The position numbers and the translations under genes were made by a program. A model generated the notes under the pieces. The model was given only the letters and a program-made list of their open reading frames with translations. It had not been told where the DNA came from and did not search any database. DNA of 64,000 bases from Flavobacterium terrisoli (GTDB lineage Bacteria > Bacteroidota > Bacteroidia > Flavobacteriales > Flavobacteriaceae): positions 124,001-188,000 of the forward strand of contig NZ_JARGNA010000005.1 in NCBI RefSeq assembly GCF_030167905.1. The letters are read 5' to 3'. Position 1 is the stretch's first letter, and each line of letters starts with the position of its first letter. Positions 35,685-42,211 of the stretch are shown here, piece after piece.

Positions 35685-36233
35685 ATGAAAGCAGTAGATA
35701 AATACCTTTTTCAGGCTTTGGACAACTATCCATATTCTTTGGTGGAAACCATAGAATCTTTGGATTATGCTTTGGCCTATAATGAAAAAAGCACCATGGC
35801 TTTGTGTTTGTACGGAAGAGTACACGCCGAGCAATTGCAGGACTATGAAGAAGCGAAGCGTTTCTTTCAGGAGGCGTTGGCTATCAATGTCTATGCTGTT
35901 GTGGTGTATCCTTACTTTATCGAGACTTTGCTTTTGAATGAAGATTTGGACGAAGCGATGAAGTTAATTGACTTTGCGTTGACTTTGAAAGGAATCGACA
36001 AAGCAGTAATTATGCTTAAAAAAGTGACCCTTTTGGAAAAACAAAAAGAGATTAAAGCTGCTTTGGAGTTGTTGAAGGAAGTTAAATTGTTGGCGACCAA
36101 TAATGATAATGACTATCAGATTGAGGAAACTGAAAAACGTTTGAAAGCCAAAGAGGAATTGTTGGAACCAAAGAAAAAAGACAAGTCTAAAAAGGATAAG
36201 GATGAAAAAGCGAAAAGAAAGAAGAATAAGTAA
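35685..36233 (+). CDS. TPR protein with lysine-rich tail, third gene of the rtcB-prfH operon
   Basis: The 182-residue soluble protein is helical throughout with TPR-like pairs (TMALCLYGRVHAEQLQDYEEAKRFFQEALAI, NEDLDEAMKLIDFALTL) and a strongly basic, charged C-terminal tail of about 25 residues (KKDKSKKDKDEKAKRKKNK). It starts 24 bases after prfH, with no promoter or terminator between, and a bidirectional terminator follows. The basic tail would suit RNA or ribosome binding. I do not recognise the family; a partner role in ribosome rescue is inferred from position only. Confidence 0.78.
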   Translation: MKAVDKYLFQALDNYPYSLVETIESLDYALAYNEKSTMALCLYGRVHAEQLQDYEEAKRFFQEALAINVYAVVVYPYFIETLLLNEDLDEAMKLIDFALTLKGIDKAVIMLKKVTLLEKQKEIKAALELLKEVKLLATNNDNDYQIEETEKRLKAKEELLEPKKKDKSKKDKDEKAKRKKNK

Positions 36234-36247
36234 TTCAGTTTGCTTAA

Positions 36248-36286
36248 AAGAAAGAGCGACAAGTGAATTGTCGCTCTTTTGTTTTT
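36248..36286. terminator. Bidirectional terminator between converging operons
   Basis: Arms AAAGAGCGACAA and TTGTCGCTCTTT around a 5-base loop with A run on one side and T run on the other; serves the TPR gene (plus) and the T9SS type B gene (minus). Confidence 0.88.
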
Positions 36287-39200
36287 TATCGTTTCAGCGT
36301 AAAATGGCCTTTGTGCGTTCTGCCATCTTCCCGGTGTACCACAAACCAATAGTCGTCGGAAAATAACATTTTTCCATTGAGTGTTCCATCCCAGCCTTCA
36401 GTTCCTGAAGGGAAGCCAGTGATGAGTTTTCCATATCGGTCAAAAATATAAACCTGAAAATGAGGTTCGTTTTCCGAATTTTTTATATACCAGGTTTCAT
36501 GAACACCATCTCCGTTAGGCGTGAAATAATGCGGGTAATTAAGCAACCAAATAATCTGAGTTACAAGTCTGCAACCTCCCGGATCACGAACATAAACGGT
36601 GTAAAGTCCGGGCCTTAAATTGGTAAAGGAAGGACTGTCCTGAAAAGTGATGCCATCAATGGAATATTCAAAAACTCCCTGTGTAGTTGTGACTACCGTA
36701 ATGCTGTTTTCATCATCGGTCCAATCGTGTGATTCTATATGGTCAATTTCGGGTACTTCGGCGATGTTTACCGTAATATCTTTTGTGGTAACACAGCTTA
36801 AGGGCGTTGTATTACAATTACCATAAGTATTGGTTGCTGTTACATTTACTGTTGTGGTACCAACGTCGCCAATGGTTATGCTTGGTAAGGTTGTACCGTC
36901 TGACCAAGCGTAGGTAGTAATCGGAAGATTGCCATTGGCAGCATTAAGGACTACGGGTTGTCCGGCACAAGAGACATAATCCGATAACAGGTTAATTCGT
37001 GGGTTTTGTCCCGTAATCAAGTCAAAAGAACCAGTTTGGTAACAATTTGGCAATTGGTTAAAAATAAGCCTGATGTAAATGGTTTGCGTACTGCTAACCG
37101 GATTGAAAGCCGTTATGTTGGTGATTGGGTTGCTGTTGCTGTTGGCATCTGCCTGAGAAGTATGATAGGACAGGGTATAGTCCGCCGTTGATTGTGGTCC
37201 TAATATACCGGCGTTCTGGGATGACAAATCAAAAGTCTCATTGCCGGTTATGGTTGGCGTACAATAAAGCATATCACATGCCGGGAATACGGTAACCAAT
37301 TCTTCCAAATCAGAAAGGTCGAAAGATCGGGTAATGCTATTACCACAAGCGTCTTCTACCTTAAACTTATAAATGCCTGTGGTTAAATTTAGGAACACAT
37401 TTGAGTTTCCGTTGTCTATTACAAATGGAGCGCCGTCTTTTTCAATTATCCAATAATGCAGCGGTGGCTGACCTGTAGTAGTGACCAGTACATCAAAATT
37501 ACCCGAAGTGGAGCAGGGAATACGATATACCTCGTCTATGGATAAAACATCAGTATAAGTAAGGTAAGGCGATAATATTTCGACGCATTTTTTTTCAAAA
37601 GTCACCAGCCCGCCATTGATGTCTACTCCATTGTTATACGAGGTGAAGAGATGCACTATCCTGAACACACCGGTAAAAGTAAGATCAGGATTGATGGCGT
37701 TATTTACCAATATATAGGAATTGGCAGTATTAGGGATGGTTCCATTGGGATAAACAACATCTGTAATCGGATGTCCCCAAGTGTCTGTGGCTTCATCCAA
37801 TAATTTTTGGAGTACAAAGGTTTCGCTTCCGGTCAGATTGGAGTTAAATTGAAGCGGTATATTAAACACTCCGCAATCGGCTACCAATGAATAAGAACTG
37901 GAGTTTACCGTATAGCCGTTAATCATTTGTGATTTATTTGAAGTAAAATTACAAATGTCAGTTGTTGTGAAAGTGTAATTCCCTTCCGGTAAATCGGAGA
38001 GGTATAGTTCACCAGTAGCCAAAATGTTATTAGAAATATCATGTGGTAGCGGAAATGGATATGCTGCCGGTGCCGCTGTAATTTTTGCGGTTAAAAGCCT
38101 ACCGTTATTACCAATTATCTTTAGGGAAGCAAAACCTCTGGCACAACCCGGCAATACATCAATCGTGATTCCCATATTTTCATAGGGAGGAACGTTTACC
38201 GGAAGTGGGTCGTAAACATTACCGCATATATCAGTAGCATAGAGGATGTAATCGCCCTGTGGTACCGGGGCTAAACTCAAGGCACCGGCACTGTTTATAG
38301 AAGCGGTTACATCATGTGGCAAGGGAAAAGGATAGCCGGCCGGGGCAGACATCACGATGACTGTAGCGAGTTCCGTATTAGAAACAGAGATTGATATTTG
38401 ACCATCATTGCTTAAACAGCCATTACTGCTTCCGGTAGCACTAACTATGGGAGGCGTATCTTCAACTGTAAACTCTAAGTCAAATGTTTTACCACAAGGG
38501 TCAGTTATCGTAACCACATAATCACCAATGGGCATAGGATTAGCTTCGCTTCCATATACAAGTGTAGATTGGGTATAAGGTCCCGGATAATTACTGTCAA
38601 AAGTCACAGGATCAAAACCAGCTGGTGCGCTTGTAAACTGCATTGAAAAGGTGCCGACAAAATTTTGGATAGCAAAATTTACATAATGTTTGTTGCAGGG
38701 CAATGGGATTACCTCTGCGGAGGCAAAAATATCGTTGTTTACAATAAAGTTGTTTGGCGGATAAGTTATGCCGCAGGCATCAGTCAGTGTGATACTATAG
38801 ATATAATCATTATCGACATCATAAGGAATTGTTAGTGAGATTTCCTGTGATGTTGGGTTTCCCGAATTTAAAACCATATTGACAGTTGTGGTATTTCCAG
38901 GAAGGTATAAAGTGTAAAGGACCTGTAAAGGATAGGCGATTACCGTACCCGTTCCAGCCAATATGGTATTGGTAGCCACCAGAAAATTACATGATGGAGG
39001 TGCAGTGTCACTAAAAACCGGACCGCCGGCAGTCAGAGGTGGCGGAGTAAGTGGTACCGTAAATGCCTGTACCAAAGCATTTCCGCAACTGTCGGTGACA
39101 GACATTCGGTAAACTCCGGGTGCCAAGCCTGAAAAGGTATTGGATGCCTGTGGCGGATAGGTCGCAGGTCCTGAAATTATGGCATAAGAGACAGGATTTC

Positions 39201-39603
39201 CTTCGGTTACTACAGCAGTAACAATACTGGTACTGGAGCAGGGCGGATAAGTAGTCTCTACGGTATAGACAAGCGGTTCAAACGAACTGGTTATGGTAAT
39301 GTCCTGTTGCTGTGTTGTGACAGTTGAACCTACGGTTTCTCTGGCAATGATGCGGTAAGTACCGGCAGTCAGTCCGTTTACGATGTTACTCGGTCCCGAA
39401 GCGAAAGGCGTAACCAGCTCAGGGAGTTTGTAAACGAAATAGGTGATGGAGCCACCGGGATCCGCACCTGAAACGGTCATGGTTACCGAGCCGTTTCCGG
39501 GACAGGTTTCATGGGTTACGGCCACAGAAAAGGAGAAGCTAAAACCTGCCATCGGGCAAAGCCAAAGCAATACAAGGATTAGTCTGTAGCACCATTTTTT
39601 CAT
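36286..39603 (-). CDS. Large T9SS type B-sorted secreted protein
   Basis: The 1105-residue protein has a signal peptide (MKKWCYRLILVLLWLCPMAGFSFS) and a series of about eight related modules of 80-100 residues, each with a Cys in a DxCG-type motif (VTDSCGNAL, ITDPCGKTF, ATDICGNVY, TTDICNFTS, VEDACGNSI). Two neighbouring modules share SAPAGYPFPLPHDVTASI-like text. The last 90 residues are the CHU_C/type B T9SS signal (YPHYFTPNGDGVHETWYI, FDRYGKLITGF, GWDGTLNGKMLFSDDYWF). Such proteins are surface-exposed or secreted adhesin-like molecules. Ligand unknown. Confidence 0.93.
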   Translation of the reverse strand: MKKWCYRLILVLLWLCPMAGFSFSFSVAVTHETCPGNGSVTMTVSGADPGGSITYFVYKLPELVTPFASGPSNIVNGLTAGTYRIIARETVGSTVTTQQQDITITSSFEPLVYTVETTYPPCSSTSIVTAVVTEGNPVSYAIISGPATYPPQASNTFSGLAPGVYRMSVTDSCGNALVQAFTVPLTPPPLTAGGPVFSDTAPPSCNFLVATNTILAGTGTVIAYPLQVLYTLYLPGNTTTVNMVLNSGNPTSQEISLTIPYDVDNDYIYSITLTDACGITYPPNNFIVNNDIFASAEVIPLPCNKHYVNFAIQNFVGTFSMQFTSAPAGFDPVTFDSNYPGPYTQSTLVYGSEANPMPIGDYVVTITDPCGKTFDLEFTVEDTPPIVSATGSSNGCLSNDGQISISVSNTELATVIVMSAPAGYPFPLPHDVTASINSAGALSLAPVPQGDYILYATDICGNVYDPLPVNVPPYENMGITIDVLPGCARGFASLKIIGNNGRLLTAKITAAPAAYPFPLPHDISNNILATGELYLSDLPEGNYTFTTTDICNFTSNKSQMINGYTVNSSSYSLVADCGVFNIPLQFNSNLTGSETFVLQKLLDEATDTWGHPITDVVYPNGTIPNTANSYILVNNAINPDLTFTGVFRIVHLFTSYNNGVDINGGLVTFEKKCVEILSPYLTYTDVLSIDEVYRIPCSTSGNFDVLVTTTGQPPLHYWIIEKDGAPFVIDNGNSNVFLNLTTGIYKFKVEDACGNSITRSFDLSDLEELVTVFPACDMLYCTPTITGNETFDLSSQNAGILGPQSTADYTLSYHTSQADANSNSNPITNITAFNPVSSTQTIYIRLIFNQLPNCYQTGSFDLITGQNPRINLLSDYVSCAGQPVVLNAANGNLPITTYAWSDGTTLPSITIGDVGTTTVNVTATNTYGNCNTTPLSCVTTKDITVNIAEVPEIDHIESHDWTDDENSITVVTTTQGVFEYSIDGITFQDSPSFTNLRPGLYTVYVRDPGGCRLVTQIIWLLNYPHYFTPNGDGVHETWYIKNSENEPHFQVYIFDRYGKLITGFPSGTEGWDGTLNGKMLFSDDYWFVVHREDGRTHKGHFTLKR

Positions 39604-39764
39604 ATCATTCAGAAATGTCTGAGATTCAGTCCAATGCTAATTTTCTTTCAATTGGAAGCCTAAAAGTATGAAATTTAGATGAATAAGTGAAGCTGTTGTG
39701 TTTTTTTATACTCAGAAGGATAATGGTTTGTGTGGCAAACAGGGGGCTTTTGTTACTTGAAAGG

Positions 39765-40013
39765 TTAAAAAAAGTAAGCCGAAAACCGTTTTGTTGATTT
39801 TGCTGCTGAGGTAGCGTGGTCTGATAAAGTTTTTTTTAATTCGCGGTCTACAATAGACTTCATGCGAAGGGCTTTCATTGAGGGCTTGATGATGTGATGT
39901 CTCCAGCGGTGCCCAAGATAATCTAGTTTTTTACCACGGATAATGGAATACACCACGATACTCGTCACGATAATCAGTACAATAGGCTCGTTATTTTTTC
40001 CGTTGATCATCAT
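39765..40013 (-). CDS. Small hypothetical protein with one membrane helix
   Basis: An 82-residue frame encoding one hydrophobic helix near the N-terminus (PIVLIIVTSIVVYSIIRG) followed by a strongly basic tail with HRWRHHIIKPSMKALRMK. No family recognised. It could be a real small membrane protein, since it is not antisense to any gene and has a plausible topology, but it has no clear promoter and codon use offers little support. It may be noise. Confidence 0.4.
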   Translation of the reverse strand: MMINGKNNEPIVLIIVTSIVVYSIIRGKKLDYLGHRWRHHIIKPSMKALRMKSIVDRELKKTLSDHATSAAKSTKRFSAYFF

Positions 40014-40125
40014 GGTATGGCAGTGATTGTTTAAGGCTTACCAAGTTACGATAAATCTTGAGACAATGCTCGCTTTTTTTAATAAAAATTGAATTTGAAT
40101 AATGATTACCGGACATTCGGTATCT

Positions 40126-40180
40126 CTGTTCATTTTCTTTGCTTGTCCAAAGAAAACGAACCAAAAGAAAGGACCCTTTT
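40126..40180 (+). repeat. Dispersed repeat, copy 1 (core only)
   Basis: This stretch shares its core (from CTGTTCATTTTCTTTGCTTG to CCAAAAGAAAGGA) almost base for base with 40615-40672 and, inverted, with 53894-53956. Beyond the core it diverges. Confidence 0.85.
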
Positions 40181-40327
40181 CGGAGGAATTTTTAAGCTGC
40201 GCTTAAAACCGTCTGGCAAACTTCGCGATCCTTTGGACCTGAATCTCGAAGCTTTGCTCAGACCTATTCTCCCGAAAAGTTTTTTTTTTCTAAGAACTTA
40301 TTGTTTATAGACACTGTATCAGGATAT

Positions 40328-40609
40328 TCCAAAACTGCGAGCGGAGGCTTCAACACTCTGTGCGGGTGGTCTAACACTCTTGACGGGTTCTTCAACACTG
40401 CGTGCAGATGGCTTAACACTGTGTGCGGAGGCTTCAACACTCTTGGCGGGTATCTCAACACTGCGTGCGGGTACTTCAACACTCATGGCGGGTGGTTCAA
40501 CACTGCGTGCGGATTCTTCAACACTGCGTGCGGATGCTCTAACACTGTGTGCGGGTGCTCTAACACTCTTGGCGGGTTCTTCAACACTATCAGCAGGTTG
40601 TTCAATATT
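40328..40609. repeat. Tandem array of 21-bp repeats (13 units plus a partial)
   Basis: Thirteen 21-bp units with consensus TTCAACACTSYGTGCGGGTNN lie head to tail; the core TNAACACT is nearly constant and the last bases vary. The first and last units are degenerate. Since 21 is a multiple of 3, several frames are open on both strands (heptads such as FNTACGG, STLRADG, or VLKNPHA), so an open frame is no evidence of coding. The array is framed by two copies of a dispersed repeat. Confidence 0.92.
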
Positions 40610-40614
40610 AATTT

Positions 40615-40777
40615 CTGTTCATTTTCTTTGCTTGTCCAAAGAAAACGAACCAAAAGAAAGGACACTTTTACGAGGTGTTTCCGATAAATTGGAACCGATT
40701 TTAAAAGCCTAAAATTTCTACAAGGATTCGCAATTTTTTAACGGCTTTTAAAATCTACACTGCGTAAAAGGGGCTTA
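40615..40777 (+). repeat. Dispersed repeat, copy 2 (about 165 bp)
   Basis: Begins with the same core as copy 1, then continues through GGACACTTTTACGAGG and an AT-rich middle to AAATCTACACTGCGTAAAAG. The whole length corresponds to copy 3 read on the opposite strand (53793-53956). Confidence 0.8.
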
Positions 40778-40807
40778 CTAACATGTTTTTTTTATTCATG
40801 GACAATA

Positions 40808-40836
40808 AAAAAAAGCTTTCGGGAGAAAGCTTTTTG
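40808..40836. terminator. Hairpin terminator downstream of the repeat region
   Basis: Arms AAAAGCTTTC and GAAAGCTTTT with a 4-base loop, A run on one side and T run on the other, 121 bases beyond the stop of the minus-strand gene at 40957. Confidence 0.7.
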
Positions 40837-40956
40837 GTGGTATTTGATTGATATAAAGTAAAGCAAAATGAAGTCTAGTGCCTGAATACCGCCACTTAAA
40901 ACCGAATGTCCACTGGACATTCTCCTCTTAATATCAAAGGCATTTGATTTTGATGA

Positions 40957-41676
40957 TTATTCTTTTGGGCGTTTGAAGACGAGGCTACTGATTTGTCGGT
41001 ATTGGGGTGACGTTGCGCCGAAGAGTGCTTTGATATAATTTTTGACATCGAAGGCTTTGTTTACTAAGGCGGTGTCTCCTTCATAGAAATGATCATTTCG
41101 GCTGATGATGGCGTTGCTGTAGGGCACATAGGCATTTCTTACGGCGGTGTTTGATGCGGACAGTTGGGTTAGTAGGTCCTGCAGGGTAGCGACTTTTAGT
41201 TCGTTTTCATTGGGGTTGTAGTTAGGTTCGTTTTGAGTGACTACAATTAATTCTTCGAAGCTGTCGACCAAACGGTCATAACTTTGTTGGGATACTGATA
41301 TTTGATTTTCTTCGGGTGTGGTGATTGTGGTTTCTCCGGCTCTTTTGCCTGTGAGTTTGCGGATGATGGTTCGGGCGTCTTTGACATTGGGCGCTGCTGC
41401 GTTTTGGGCAATCATCACATTGATTATACGAGTTGCTAATGGTTTTAGCGGTTTGAACAGCAATTGTCTTTCGCCGGTAGCCATATCAAACGGGCCTTTG
41501 CTGTCTTTGACGGCTTTGAGTTTTAGTTTGGCCTCATCAAAAGTGCTTTGAAGTGAGCTGATTTTGAGTTCATTGTTGGTTGGGTTATAGGTTGCGCCAT
41601 AACCTGTGCAAAAGGTTATTAGGGTTTCAAAGTTGGCCACGTTCTTTGCGTGACCGGTTTCAGAAGTTGATGCCAT
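40957..41676 (-). CDS. Internally duplicated helical protein, unknown
   Basis: A 239-residue soluble protein consisting of two related halves. The first has FETLITFCTGYGATYNPTNNELKISSLQ, the second FEELIVVTQNEPNYNPNENELKVATLQ; each is followed by a predicted helical stretch, then a polar segment ending in a strand-like basic patch (RIINVMIAQ... / VKNYIKALFG...). No signal peptide or membrane helix. I do not recognise the function. It lies 25 bases downstream of a Cro/C1-type regulator gene on the same strand. Confidence 0.75.
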   Translation of the reverse strand: MASTSETGHAKNVANFETLITFCTGYGATYNPTNNELKISSLQSTFDEAKLKLKAVKDSKGPFDMATGERQLLFKPLKPLATRIINVMIAQNAAAPNVKDARTIIRKLTGKRAGETTITTPEENQISVSQQSYDRLVDSFEELIVVTQNEPNYNPNENELKVATLQDLLTQLSASNTAVRNAYVPYSNAIISRNDHFYEGDTALVNKAFDVKNYIKALFGATSPQYRQISSLVFKRPKE

Positions 41677-41701
41677 GGTTTTTAAAGTTAGGAGTTATGA
41701 A

Positions 41702-41926
41702 TTATGAGTTATGAGTTTTTGGTTCTGGAAATAGTTCGGTGGGATGTACGTTGAGGATAATTGCGATATCGAGTACCGTTTTTAAGTTGGGCATTTTTTT
41801 ACCGTTTTCGATTTTGCTGTAATAGCCTTGTGTGATTTTTAGTTGTTCAGCCATGTAGTATTGGGATAGGTTCTTTTCTACACGTTTGATGATGATTTTT
41901 TTGAGGATTGTTTCTACCATATGCAA
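41702..41926 (-). CDS. XRE-family transcriptional regulator (small HTH protein)
   Basis: The 74-residue protein is essentially one HTH domain: LKKIIIKRVEKNLSQYYMAEQLKITQGYYSKIENGKKMPNLKTVLDIAIIL. The QYYMAEQLKITQGYYSKIENG segment is the helix-turn-helix. Such small repressors often control their own operon. Its last codons fall in a short direct-repeat stretch (GAATTATGAGTTATGAG), so the C-terminus may be recent. The partner downstream is the duplicated 239-residue protein. Confidence 0.88.
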   Translation of the reverse strand: MHMVETILKKIIIKRVEKNLSQYYMAEQLKITQGYYSKIENGKKMPNLKTVLDIAIILNVHPTELFPEPKTHNS

Positions 41927-42110
41927 TAATTGGAAGGGCTATTATAAATGCCATTTGTGGTTAATAAATAAATAAATTGCTTGTGGTATTTAAAGCCAAG
42001 TTAAGAAAGGTGATTTATACTACAAAATAAATTGTAGGAAAATATATTCCTTATTGGAATGGATTTTTAAGGGGGGTTTGGAAAGGAGATTTAGCGTGGT
42101 AGGAGCAGGC

Positions 42111-42208
42111 TTAAAGCGATTGACCTTTGGCTGCGGCTAGGGCGGTTTCAATGGTATATATTACTTTGGGGAGGTTTTTATGGATTTCTGTTGGCCAGAA
42201 CCAGAGAA
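42111..42208 (-). pseudogene. Possible C-terminal gene remnant after the helicase
   Basis: Just past the helicase stop, in another frame, the minus strand reads a protein-like stretch of about 33 codons (FLWFWPTEIHKNLPKVIY to ETALAAAKGQSL) ending at a stop at 42113-42111. It has no start codon of its own and could be the tail of a gene displaced when the accessory segment arrived, or chance. The rest of the 41927-42211 spacer shows nothing. Confidence 0.25.
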
Positions 42209-42211
42209 ATT

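Larger units (their letters stand above)
40014..40956. other. 943-bp spacer of repetitive DNA
   Basis: No gene is supported here. It holds dispersed repeat copies 1 and 2, the 21-bp array between them, and the terminator at 40808-40836. The last 100 bases (40840-40956) show nothing further. Confidence 0.75.

Noticed and set aside
40328..40609. Tandem array as a CRISPR
   Set aside because: Units are contiguous without unique spacers and no cas genes are in the window.
40301..40712. Two overlapping frames of 128 and 110 codons with regular heptads in the 21-bp array
   Set aside because: Period 21 keeps all frames open; the ends run into the dispersed repeat, and neither has a promoter. No gene is supported.
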